Positions 36,993 to 45,640 of a DNA stretch of 49,396 nt are shown here, in pieces; the stretch's first letter is position 1, and each line of letters opens with the position of its first letter. Source of the DNA: Anditalea andensis (lineage in GTDB: Bacteria > Bacteroidota > Bacteroidia > Cytophagales > Cyclobacteriaceae); the NCBI RefSeq assembly GCF_000714815.1, contig NZ_JMIH01000026.1, forward strand, positions 1-49,396, written 5' to 3'. The notes under the pieces were generated by a model. The model had not been told where the DNA came from, did no database searches, and worked only from the letters and a program-made list of their open reading frames with translations. The position numbers and the translations under genes are program-made.

Positions 36993-37875
36993 TTGTTTAT
37001 ACCCCTGACTTTTTCAGGCCAATGCACCCAAATTTCGGGGCATAAGTCTGAGAAATGGGGGGAATCTATCAGGGTTTAATGATGCTAATATTTAATTCAT
37101 TAGACAATCTAGGATTGTTTAATGGCAATAAAACTATATTATAATTACTGGATAGATCTCAACCAGAAATCAAAATTTGGATAACTACAAAAAATATTTT
37201 TTAGCAATATCCATTTCCATCTTCCCCCAATTAAACCATTTTCCAACCTTCAAACAATACCCTATTCTAGGTATATTTCCTATGATATTATGTAATACAA
37301 TTAAAGCTAGTTGAAGATCACTTTCTTTAGAGTGTAATAGGGAAGTAGGAGTAATTTTTTTTAGAAACCGTAAAAAATATTTCTAAATACCCTTATGAAT
37401 AAAAAAAAAGCCCCCAATCCCTCAGAGGCTTTTTACTAACCGGGTGCTAAACAATTTTCAAATTCATACCTAAATATAATGCGTATCTAACTAAATGTCA
37501 ATAGGTGTAAGTTTGCATTTCCCATGAAGGAAGGGGAGAGGAGATTAAATCGTTTTGCTTGAGGTTATGAAGAATAGGCTAATAATCTTCTCGCAAAATG
37601 ACCCAATGACCTCCGGTAACAAACCCTGATTTATTAATTTCCAGAATGGTTGGATCAGCATCCCGGTAAAGAGTGGCCCGGTCACTTCTGTTTAAGACAT
37701 CGATAATGATCAGCCTAAGCCCCTCTTTTCGCTTGGATCCGCAGGATCCACCAAAAAAATCAAAAACCAGTCCTACAGTAAATAAACTTCCGTGCAACGA
37801 ATCGCTAATTTTCACTATCACAAATTTAAGATAAAGATAGAGAAATTAATTGCTATTTAAGACAGTACCTCGACT
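36993..37875. repeat. R element copy 5 (fullest copy)
   Basis: It starts TATACCCCTGACTTTTTCAG and includes TACCCTATTCTAGGTA (37258-37273), the hairpin at 37405-37434, AAATGACCCAATGACCTCCG, GGATCCGCAGGATCC, and the edge TTTAAGACAGTACCTCGACT (37856-37875). At about 883 bases it is the most complete copy and can serve as the reference for the family. A minus-strand frame at 37579-37821 inside it is not conserved in the other copies. Confidence 0.88.
37405..37434. terminator. Terminator-like hairpin in R copy 5
   Basis: AAAAAGCC (37405-37412) pairs with GGCTTTTT (37427-37434) around a 14-base loop, with A and T runs on both sides. The position is equivalent to that in copies 3, 4 and 6. Confidence 0.6.
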
Positions 37876-37910
37876 GTATACCTGTGCTTTCTTTTCGTCC
37901 GTGCGTGGGA

Positions 37911-37980
37911 GCAGCCATACTATTTAGCAAGTTTTGGTTTGCTGGTAGGTGTTGAGCGACTTGCCAATGTGTATGGATGC
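37911..37980. repeat. Inverted repeat between R copy 5 and PtuB gene
   Basis: The arms at 37911-37932 and 37959-37980 pair at 17 of 22 positions (GCA-CCATAC and GCAAGT are the conserved parts) around a 26-base loop. It lies 3' of the composite restriction operon and resembles the stem-loops flanking the 548-3447 module in size, though not in sequence. It could be a terminator or a recombination site. Confidence 0.55.
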
Positions 37981-37994
37981 GAAAGGTTGGTATT

Positions 37995-38603
37995 CTAATT
38001 CGCACTTAATTTTTTATTCAATAACCATAGAACAGTATTACAATAGGGATAAAATTTACCATCAGAGCCTTTTTCCCTGTATTGGATAATTAATTTTTGA
38101 ATGTCTGCCTTTTTAAAACCTTTCTTTTTCAAAGCAATTAATGCTCCATGTAGTGCTGCACTCCTGTTTGAAACAAGAACTGAATTGTTGAGGTTGAGAG
38201 TTTCTTCTATATCTGTTTTGTATCGGTCAGGATAAGTTAATAGACCTTTGGAACTATAGCCAATAATTCTTTCACAATTATTCTTTGGGTCAGCAGGGTG
38301 AATGCTCAATTCAGTGTTTTCCTTTTTGGTATCACAATGTTTATCCGTACAAAAATCACCTTTGCAAGCTGCAAATAGATTGGTGTATTCCATTTTTAAA
38401 GCAGGGTAAATACTTCTTGGCTTATAGTGCTCTACCTTCATGTTATCTTCTTTGATTCCGTTCATACAATAGCAGCATAAATATCCTTGTTCATTTAACA
38501 GTGCTTCCTTCAATGCTGGGATTGCGTCAAAATCAACCCCTTGCGTTTCTTTATAAGCTTTCCATTCCGGTGGCTCATTTCCTTTGACAATAAACTTCAT
38601 CAC
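37995..38603 (-). CDS. PtuB-like HNH nuclease (TIGR02646 family)
   Basis: This 202-residue protein matches the TIGR02646 HNH family that includes Septu PtuB and the retron-associated HNH. The core is LCCYCMNGI (about residues 42-50), MKVEHYKPRS (about 54-63), and NLFAACKGDF followed by CDTKKEN. The C-terminal ~70 residues are helical. It starts on the base after the PtuA-like stop, so the two are coupled. Septu PtuB is thought to cut DNA once released by the ATPase. Here the pair ends an operon that also encodes a methylase and a specificity subunit. Confidence 0.85.
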   Translation of the reverse strand: MMKFIVKGNEPPEWKAYKETQGVDFDAIPALKEALLNEQGYLCCYCMNGIKEDNMKVEHYKPRSIYPALKMEYTNLFAACKGDFCTDKHCDTKKENTELSIHPADPKNNCERIIGYSSKGLLTYPDRYKTDIEETLNLNNSVLVSNRSAALHGALIALKKKGFKKADIQKLIIQYREKGSDGKFYPYCNTVLWLLNKKLSAN

Positions 38604-40094
38604 TCATTCACCTTTTAAAAAAGCCAACATTGTTTCTGCACGGGTCAATTCTGGATCATCTGTATGCTTTTGCTTTAACTCTTCCAGTACTTTAATGGCT
38701 TTTTCGAACTGCTCACTATCTATGAGTTCAAATAATGCATCAATTTCTTCCTGTACTTCTGGAACTCTCTCATTGCCTCCCATAATGGCAGAAAGATTAA
38801 ATCCATACTCACGACCGTAGTATCCTTTGTCTATTGGAACTGCATGTCCTTCGCTCATTTTGAATAAGTCTCCACTTGAAAGATTGGATAGCATTATTGT
38901 TGAATGAGATGCTATAATAAATTGGGGAGGTGGAACCGATAAAGCTTTGTACAAATCAATTACCTCATAAATTCCTTTCAGAAAACTACTTTGCCACTGT
39001 GGATGCAGATAAGTATCTGGTTCATCAAGAAGTAAAAGAGAGTTTTCGTCTACAAGGAGTTCATTGATAGCTTTAATGGTAATAAGTTGTTGCTGGCCCT
39101 CGCTTAAATCATGGTGGGAAATTGCAATTTCTGGCAAATCCATGAAGATTTGTATTCCTCCAAGCATTTCTGATGCATTAAGCATATGAAGCAGGTAAAA
39201 CAACTTTTTTTCTTCTCCATAAAATTCTCTTAATGCGTACCAGTCATGGATATGGAAATTGAATAAAATTTGATCTTCATCCATGTAGTTTGCGGTCTCA
39301 TTGTATGCAAATCTTCTCACTACATCAAGAAAGCCTCTCAGAAGTCCTTTAGCTCCCCAAAATTCATCCCCACCAACCCCTGATTTCCATTGTCTCTTTT
39401 TGACAAACAAGGCTAGCGGGTTTTTATCAGGCTTAGTGATTTTGAGATCTTCAGCAAAAAAACGATCTACACGGTCATTGAACTCAAATGCATAAAGCGA
39501 AGCCAGTAAGATTTCGAAATGATGCTTTTCGATGTACATCAACGGTAAAGCTCCAATTCTTGAATATAAATCCTCAGAAGAGGTAGTAATATCTGAATCG
39601 GATTTTGCTTCAAGTAGTCTTTCTTTATAAATCTTTTCGTGTTCGCTGCAGATAAATTCCATTGATTCAAACCATCCTGCATAGTAAATTACCAAGTTTG
39701 ATGGTAACAGCTTTTCTATCGTATGTCTTTTAATGAGATCATCAATACTATAGGCGTTATTATCTGTATCGATAGACCAGAATTTTTTGTTTTTTCTATC
39801 GCCTTTTAAGGTAACACCAATGTAGTCGGTAGCTGTTTCACTGAAAGTGCTGGATTCTGATAGTACTTTTTCAATTCTAAGTTCATAGGTGATTTCAAAA
39901 TCAAATGGTGTGTTTTCCTGTTTTTCCTCAACATAAGTGAGGTGAGCCGAGCGAAATATCCAAGCAATGGCTTCCAAGAGTGTAGATTTACCCGAACCAT
40001 TCTTGCCTATAAAAAGTGAAACAGGCTCATTAAACTTAATAATAAAGTCCTTTAATGATTTAAATTCCTTGATATGTAAGTGATGTATTCTCAT
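38604..40094 (-). CDS. PtuA-like RecF-type ATPase
   Basis: The 496-residue protein starts MRIHHLHIKEFKSLKDF, the usual RecF-like opening. Walker A is IGKNGSGKST (about residue 28), the signature region is DLSEGQQQLITIKAI (about 330), Walker B is LLLLDEPDTYLHPQ (about 357), and the switch histidine is in IIASHSTIM (about 390). The insert between the ATPase halves is short, as in PtuA. It should regulate the HNH partner downstream by ATP or nucleotide levels. It overlaps the small P-loop gene by four bases (ATGA). Confidence 0.85.
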   Translation of the reverse strand: MRIHHLHIKEFKSLKDFIIKFNEPVSLFIGKNGSGKSTLLEAIAWIFRSAHLTYVEEKQENTPFDFEITYELRIEKVLSESSTFSETATDYIGVTLKGDRKNKKFWSIDTDNNAYSIDDLIKRHTIEKLLPSNLVIYYAGWFESMEFICSEHEKIYKERLLEAKSDSDITTSSEDLYSRIGALPLMYIEKHHFEILLASLYAFEFNDRVDRFFAEDLKITKPDKNPLALFVKKRQWKSGVGGDEFWGAKGLLRGFLDVVRRFAYNETANYMDEDQILFNFHIHDWYALREFYGEEKKLFYLLHMLNASEMLGGIQIFMDLPEIAISHHDLSEGQQQLITIKAINELLVDENSLLLLDEPDTYLHPQWQSSFLKGIYEVIDLYKALSVPPPQFIIASHSTIMLSNLSSGDLFKMSEGHAVPIDKGYYGREYGFNLSAIMGGNERVPEVQEEIDALFELIDSEQFEKAIKVLEELKQKHTDDPELTRAETMLAFLKGE

Positions 40095-40525
40095 AACTGT
40101 CCATTCATGATTAGTTTGATTAATTCCAGAATTTCACTTGCTGAAATCAGATGGAGCTGATCTTGATTCTTTTGCCATGAATGGTGATTGGTTGTCCAGA
40201 TAATCTCATATTGGTGATTGCGGTATAGGTCTGCTACAGCATCCCTAGTCATACCAGAAGTACGGCAAGCACATATGATAATATCACAACGTACAGCTAC
40301 AAAGTCGGCCAAACTTCTGGGCTGACGACTATTAGGATCACCTTGGCTTTCAATTCCTATTTTGACTCCATTAATTTCAATGATGTAGGTAATGTCTCCA
40401 CCATCATTAATAATTTGGAGCAAATGATTAGGGAAGGCATTCATTAGCTGGTTAGCTACCTCTCTTATCGTTGCGGATTTACCCCGTCCTGCTTGTCCGT
40501 ATATGGCAATTACTGATTTATTCAT
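40091..40525 (-). CDS. Small P-loop NTPase in composite restriction operon
   Basis: This 144-residue protein has a clear Walker A, IYGQAGRGKSATI (about residues 8-20), and an ICACRTSGMTRDAV segment (about 85) in place of a classical Walker B. I do not recognise a named family. It starts two bases after the specificity gene and overlaps the PtuA-like gene. A single-domain NTPase at this position is unusual; it might couple methylase and nuclease parts, but that is inference. Confidence 0.75.
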   Translation of the reverse strand: MNKSVIAIYGQAGRGKSATIREVANQLMNAFPNHLLQIINDGGDITYIIEINGVKIGIESQGDPNSRQPRSLADFVAVRCDIIICACRTSGMTRDAVADLYRNHQYEIIWTTNHHSWQKNQDQLHLISASEILELIKLIMNGQL

Positions 40526-40527
40526 GC

Positions 40528-41940
40528 TTAGTCAATATTAAAGATTGCTGATTCGAATTGTTCTAAGGCAATGTTTTTGTGAGTTTCAGACAGAACTTTG
40601 CAATCAATCGCGGATTGACTCTTGTCTTCAATTTGTTTTGCAATAGCCAACTGTATCTTAATATCTGGCAGTGGGAATTGAATACGTTTTAAGTTTTGGA
40701 CTCCCAGTTCAGTTTGTTTAGTCGATTTTGCAGATTTGAGAGATTCTATTTGCCTTTGTCCATAGTCACTATTGATAATATGAACTAAATATCTTGGTGA
40801 TAAAACCTCATTATTAGTCCTTAATAGAAGCATATGACTGTCTATCAACAATCCCTCAAAACCAGGAGTAATAAGACTTGCACGTCCAATAGTCCCTTCT
40901 CCTGTCGAATTGATGATGATATCATTCTGTTCTGATAGCAGTTTGCTATCTACATTATTGAACCATTTGTCATTTACGGTTTTAGCATGTTCAAGCTCAA
41001 TACTATTCCACCGATTACACTTTTGATTTAAAATGATTTTAGTGCCATTTGCATCATATTTTGGGCTTTTACCTCTAAAAATATTTAAGTATAGGGTTGG
41101 CCTAGAGTCCAAATCAACTGTCTCAAACTTAGAAGATGAAAAACTTTCTTTGTTCAATATTTTATCTACGCCCCAAAATGTAATTGAACTATAATCAATA
41201 AGTTGAAATTTTTTATCGCTTGACTTTTTTCCAGCTTTCAGAATACCTAGTTCATTATAGATTATTTCCTGAATACTATTTTCTAGGTCAATTGACTGTT
41301 TTTCATATTTAATTGCCAGATTAATATTATCAACATAACGCTGTATTATTTTCTTTTGGAGTTCGATTCGAGGCACAGGAATTCTAAATCCTAAAAAGGC
41401 TTTTTCATCTACTCGTTGACGACCCGTAGTGCCAGAACTGGCTTTTCGGCAAAGTTCGGCAAAGTGTTTTGTGCCTGTAACTAGGTTGAAAAATTCGGGT
41501 AGTATCTTTTCTGTATTGATGTTATAGCTCAGGAAATCCTGTGTAGTGATTGCTCCCTCCAGTTCGGCAGGTACAATGCCGAATGCTCCATTACGGGCGT
41601 CTATCTTGCTCATAATGAATTGTCCTTCTGATATGCGGAACTGATTCTTTGTGCCAATGTCTTTACCAAAAATCAGTTCATCACCTCGCTGAATCACACC
41701 TTTTCCGTACAACTTGATGGTTACTTGCTTGTATGCTTTGTTATCTTCCAGTATTTCCTTTTCCCGATTACGCAAAATGAGATTACCGATAGGTTCCAGT
41801 TTGAACCCATCTTTATAAATTACTTTATCGCTCAGAATAGCACCCACGCTCCAATTAGCGAGAGTCATGAAGCGTACTTCATTGAGATATTTAAATGCTG
41901 TCTCAGTGGGCATATGCTTCATAAAATATTTGAGATTCAC
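40528..41940 (-). CDS. Specificity subunit S-like protein
   Basis: This 470-residue protein has an HsdS-type layout: one recognition domain in the first ~190 residues ending SGTTGRQRVDEKAFLGFRIP, a helical spacer (QKKIIQRYVDNINLAIKYEK, about 195-215), a second recognition domain (SDYGQRQIESLKSAKSTKQT near 420), and a C-terminal helix (KIQLAIAKQIEDKSQSAIDC). It overlaps the methylase gene by 38 bases. An alternative start at Met7 or Met10 is possible. It would set DNA specificity for the methylase upstream and perhaps for the PtuAB-type nuclease. Confidence 0.85.
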   Translation of the reverse strand: MNLKYFMKHMPTETAFKYLNEVRFMTLANWSVGAILSDKVIYKDGFKLEPIGNLILRNREKEILEDNKAYKQVTIKLYGKGVIQRGDELIFGKDIGTKNQFRISEGQFIMSKIDARNGAFGIVPAELEGAITTQDFLSYNINTEKILPEFFNLVTGTKHFAELCRKASSGTTGRQRVDEKAFLGFRIPVPRIELQKKIIQRYVDNINLAIKYEKQSIDLENSIQEIIYNELGILKAGKKSSDKKFQLIDYSSITFWGVDKILNKESFSSSKFETVDLDSRPTLYLNIFRGKSPKYDANGTKIILNQKCNRWNSIELEHAKTVNDKWFNNVDSKLLSEQNDIIINSTGEGTIGRASLITPGFEGLLIDSHMLLLRTNNEVLSPRYLVHIINSDYGQRQIESLKSAKSTKQTELGVQNLKRIQFPLPDIKIQLAIAKQIEDKSQSAIDCKVLSETHKNIALEQFESAIFNID

Positions 41941-44254
41941 TTACAATGTTGCCATCAATCAACTGTAGTCTTGAAATGTTACCATCATCATCTACAGGGT
42001 ATTGTGTTTCTTTCTTTGGTTCAGCCCATAGTTTGGCTCTCTTACGATAAATCTTAAATTCTTCTGCAGTTTCCTTTAACTCCTTGCTGTCTGTAGGAGC
42101 CCCTGTACTAGATATTCCAGCATCATGTATTTCAATTACAGGTATTGGATAGTCAAATCGCTCTTTCACAAGTGGTTTAATATCAGCAGCAATGAGGTCT
42201 TCAAACTGCTTCACATCTTCAGCATATTTCTTTTTCAGCTCCCTAAGCTCTTTGGCTAGCTTACTTTCTTTCAATTTCTTCTCTTCTAACTTGAAAGTCG
42301 CTTTCAATTCATCCAGTTTTGGCTGGTATTTGTCTTTAATCTCTTTGGTGGTCTCTTCTGTGATTTTTTGATAGGTAGCCAACTCTTCTTCACTGAACTT
42401 TTTAAGGAATAGCAAGCTTGGTTTTACTGTAGCACCTGAAGCAATGAATACATCCTGAGGAATAGAAGTGATGTTAATAATCTTGGCCTTTCCTTCAATG
42501 TATTCTCTAATTTTTTGAAGGGCACTGTTGTTCAATACACCATCTGGTAAAACAATACCCATTCTGCCACCTAGTTTCAAAAGGTTGAGACTTCTTTCTA
42601 AAAAGAGTACTTCTGTCAAACCACTCCATGCGCCTACATCAAAAATGTCCAACAATGCCTTACCACGACTTTTGCCGTGACCATTGTCATGATTAGCCCA
42701 ATCCTGAATTTGCTTTACTACGGTTTCGCGATAATTGTATTCTTTATATCGATCTTCATAGTATTTAATCTTTTCTTCGCTTGGTATATCTGAGGGTGTA
42801 ATCTTTAAGGTCTTATTGACCCTGGAGCCAAAAGGAGGATTGGTGAGTATGACATCAAAACGTCCATCAAATATGCCATTGACATTGAGTAATCCATCAT
42901 GATGATGCACTCCACCATGACCATCACCATGCATAATCATATTCATTTTGGCGGTCCGAGCCATCCTTGGGTTGGCATCTGTTCCAAATATGCAATTGTG
43001 AGATAGATTGTGAAGTCTTCCTTTCTTGTTATTTAGATTAAATTCTTCAAATAACTTTAGTTTCAAATCATTGACCTTTTTTTCGATTTTAGACTTTTGA
43101 GCTTTTGGTAGCTTTTCAAAGTTTGAATCATAGTAGGTGCTTTGAATATTCTTAACTTTTGATTGAATATCAGATTCAATCTTATCTCTTACATATTCAA
43201 ACGCTTTAATTAAAAAACCTCCACTGCCGCAACAAGGATCACAGATTAATTCATCCTCCTCTGGGTCTAGTACATCCACCATATAATCCACAACAGTTCT
43301 TGGTGTAAAAAACTGTCCAAGTTCACCTCTAAAAGTACGTCCTAAGAATTCCTCGAATGCTATCCCTTTAATGTCATCTGAAGTATTTGAAAGGTTAAAT
43401 GATTCTAGTTCCTCTACGATCATTTCAAAACTTCTTTGACGGATACGAATTCTGTCTAACTCCTCAAATAACTCATCATTCTTAAATTCTTCCTTAGTCT
43501 TATCAAAGAGATATTGCATGTATTCTTTGTCAAAAAGAGAAGAACCAGTTGCTTTCAATGAGGGGCGAATGTTCTCTTCGTAATCCTTTTCTAAAGATTT
43601 AAATCTTTCCTTCGAGAAAATTAGTTCTTGATTAGATTTTCGTTCATACATTATCTTCATGAACAATATCTTACTAATTTCATCAAATGCGGCTTCAGGA
43701 GACAACTTATCATTATTTCTAATGATGTTATGGCATTTTGATAAAAGAGCAGTAAACTGATCTCTTGTGAAGGTTTTAGATTCAGAGATAAACTTTCTTA
43801 TTTGAGCATCTTCAGTAATTAGTTGAGCCTTCGGTATATCTTGTAAACGCTCAAGTTTTCGGTCTAATGGTTCATCTTTTATATAGAAGATTTTGGTCTC
43901 TTTTAGATTTGTTGCTATAAAAAAATCTGCTTTGACACTCGATGCAAAATTGTATCCAATGAGGTAATCTTCTGCATTAATAGTGATGTGCTCGGCCTTG
44001 CATTGAGCAGCAATTATTATTGAAGGTATTTTGTTTTTCTTTTTCTCTGATTTATTTCTCCAAATTCCAATGTCCGCTTTGTATCTATCTTTAATAACGA
44101 CATCCTGATCAAGCTGCTCAAGTGAATAGCCGTAGTGATTGATTAGCCGTATAATAAACTCTTGTTTCAGTTTTTCTTCTGGAGTCAGATTGACCCATTT
44201 CCCTAAAATAGGAGCATAGATCTTATTATTTTCAATTTTTAGTTGCATACTCAT
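41903..44254 (-). CDS. Type I-like N6-methylase with N-terminal nuclease-like domain
   Basis: This 783-residue protein has three parts. The N-terminus (about residues 20-165) resembles the HsdR N-terminal nuclease-type domain: KADIGIWRNKSEKKKNK then SIIIAAQCKAEHIT, giving D...QxK. The middle is an HsdM-type methylase with motif I DPCCGSGGFLIKAF (about 340) and motif IV NPPFGSRV (about 475). The C-terminus has a coiled coil (about 630-700). No separate hsdR exists in this operon. The gene overlaps the XRE regulator by four bases (ATGA) and the S gene by 38. Whether the N-terminal domain cuts DNA cannot be told from the sequence. Confidence 0.85.
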   Translation of the reverse strand: MSMQLKIENNKIYAPILGKWVNLTPEEKLKQEFIIRLINHYGYSLEQLDQDVVIKDRYKADIGIWRNKSEKKKNKIPSIIIAAQCKAEHITINAEDYLIGYNFASSVKADFFIATNLKETKIFYIKDEPLDRKLERLQDIPKAQLITEDAQIRKFISESKTFTRDQFTALLSKCHNIIRNNDKLSPEAAFDEISKILFMKIMYERKSNQELIFSKERFKSLEKDYEENIRPSLKATGSSLFDKEYMQYLFDKTKEEFKNDELFEELDRIRIRQRSFEMIVEELESFNLSNTSDDIKGIAFEEFLGRTFRGELGQFFTPRTVVDYMVDVLDPEEDELICDPCCGSGGFLIKAFEYVRDKIESDIQSKVKNIQSTYYDSNFEKLPKAQKSKIEKKVNDLKLKLFEEFNLNNKKGRLHNLSHNCIFGTDANPRMARTAKMNMIMHGDGHGGVHHHDGLLNVNGIFDGRFDVILTNPPFGSRVNKTLKITPSDIPSEEKIKYYEDRYKEYNYRETVVKQIQDWANHDNGHGKSRGKALLDIFDVGAWSGLTEVLFLERSLNLLKLGGRMGIVLPDGVLNNSALQKIREYIEGKAKIINITSIPQDVFIASGATVKPSLLFLKKFSEEELATYQKITEETTKEIKDKYQPKLDELKATFKLEEKKLKESKLAKELRELKKKYAEDVKQFEDLIAADIKPLVKERFDYPIPVIEIHDAGISSTGAPTDSKELKETAEEFKIYRKRAKLWAEPKKETQYPVDDDGNISRLQLIDGNIVSESQIFYEAYAH

Positions 44255-44541
44255 TTCGATTTCTTTTTTAATTCTTGTTCGGCATGCTTAAGGGCAGCCA
44301 AAGCAGCCGTTTCATCCCTAACGTTGTCAATGATTTTATCGGACAGCCAAATTGTCAACAATTCATCTTCACTGACATTCAGGAATTTGGCCAAGGCTAT
44401 CACTTGTTCTCTCTTTGCATTTCTCTCCCCCCGCTCAATCTTGCTAAACATTGGAGTGTCTATTTCAAGATTAGCGGCCAGTTGACGCTGTAAAAGCCCC
44501 TGACTTTCTCGTAATTCTTTTATCCTTTCACCAAAGTGCAT
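44251..44541 (-). CDS. XRE-family regulator heading composite RM operon
   Basis: The 96-residue protein is a helix-turn-helix regulator: FGERIKELRESQGLLQRQLA then IDTPMFSKIERGERNAKREQ is the classical XRE domain, followed by a helical tail. It starts the operon that encodes a methylase, so it is a likely controller protein that limits restriction until modification is complete. A TGACTTGTCA palindrome 15 bases upstream may be its own operator. Confidence 0.85.
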   Translation of the reverse strand: MHFGERIKELRESQGLLQRQLAANLEIDTPMFSKIERGERNAKREQVIALAKFLNVSEDELLTIWLSDKIIDNVRDETAALAALKHAEQELKKKSK

Positions 44542-44555
44542 GACCTTTTAATTTA

Positions 44556-44565
44556 TGACTTGTCA
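44556..44565. promoter_or_regulatory. Putative XRE operator
   Basis: TGACTTGTCA is a TGAC-N2-GTCA palindrome with its near edge 14 bases upstream of the XRE start at 44541. Its position over the leader suggests autoregulation. Confidence 0.35.
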
Positions 44566-44656
44566 ATATTTGGCTAATATAATAAAGGCTTTTCAATTTT
44601 TCGTCAGAATGTAGGTAAAAAAAAAGGCTCTTTTGTTTTTTTGCGTTTGGCTTGTG

Positions 44657-44683
44657 GATAGGCAAAAACAAAATGCGCCTATC
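44657..44683. repeat. Short hairpin upstream of XRE gene
   Basis: GATAGGC (44657-44663) and GCCTATC (44677-44683) form a perfect 7-base stem. It lies about 115 bases upstream of the XRE regulator, close to the left edge of R copy 6. Confidence 0.4.
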
Positions 44684-44699
44684 TGTGCGTTGCCTTTTC

Positions 44700-45640
44700 A
44701 GCTTGGAATACAACGTTTTGCTTTTCCATATTAATAAAGGAAAGCTAACCATAAAGAATACTTTCTTCAATATTGTGAAAAGAAATACTAAATTGACCAA
44801 TTTATCTCCAGGACTTTTCTTTTGATCAGATCCATTTGTTCTAATAGGGTTTTAGACTCGGATATCGAAATGTTGATTTAGAGTTTTTAGACCTTGTATT
44901 CCTCAGCATATATTTAAATTATGTCTCTTTCTAATTCTTCTGTAACATATAAGTCCAAAACCAAATATCTTCAGAATAATATTCCCCAATTAAACCATTT
45001 TCCCACCCCTAAACAATATCCTATTCTAGGTATATTTCCTACAATATTATGTAATACATTTAACTTTACTCAAAGACCACTTTCTATAGATCGTAATGGG
45101 GGAGTAGTACAATTATTTTTGTAAACCGTAAAAATTATTTTTATATACCCTCATGTATAGAATAAAAGCCCCCGATTCCTCAGAGGCTTAATTTATATAG
45201 GTGCTAAACAACTTTCAACTTCATACCTAAATATAATACGTATATAACTAAAAGTTAACACCTAAGTTGGAATATTTTATTTAGAAAGAGGAGAGGAGTT
45301 AATACCATTCATTATTTGTGGTATAAGTATGTTAGATAATCCTACAGGAAGTGGCCCAATGATCTGCGATAATATTGCCTAATTTATTAATTGTCTATCG
45401 GATAGGTTGGCCCAGTACAATCGTCAAGAGTGCCCCTGTAGCCTCCATTTTAAACATCGATGATGATGAACCTTAGCCCCTATTTTCGCTTGGATCCGAA
45501 GGATCCACCAAAAAAGTAGGACCGGAGAAAACCAGTCCTACAGTAGATGAACTTCCGTGCAAAGAATCGCCGCTTTTCGCTATTGTAAATTTAATAAAAA
45601 CCTTTAAAAATTACTTGGAATTTAAGACAGTACCTCGACT
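44700..45640. repeat. R element copy 6
   Basis: It opens with TTTTGCTTTTCCATATTAAT, related to copy 7 rather than to copies 3 and 5. It then has TATCCTATTCTAGGTA (45017-45032), the hairpin at 45166-45189, GGATCCGAAGGATCC and the edge TTTAAGACAGTACCTCGACT (45621-45640). Its last 30 bases lie within the coding end of the gene at 45611. Confidence 0.87.
45166..45189. terminator. Terminator-like hairpin in R copy 6
   Basis: AAGCCCCCGATTCCTCAGAG followed by GCTT gives an AAGCC...GGCTT stem, at the same place as in copies 3, 4 and 5. Confidence 0.5.

Noticed and set aside
37579..37821. An 80-codon minus-strand frame inside R copy 5 (contains GHWVILRE)
   Set aside because: The same region in copy 3 has an in-frame stop, and copies 4 and 6 do not keep the frame, so the R element is better read as non-coding.
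37995..40094. Retron with HNH/ATPase effectors
   Set aside because: The HNH family also occurs with retrons, but no reverse transcriptase or msr/msd-like sequence is present nearby.
44528..44800. A 90-codon minus-strand frame upstream of the XRE gene
   Set aside because: It spans the XRE promoter region, the 44657 hairpin and the left edge of R copy 6; no family features.
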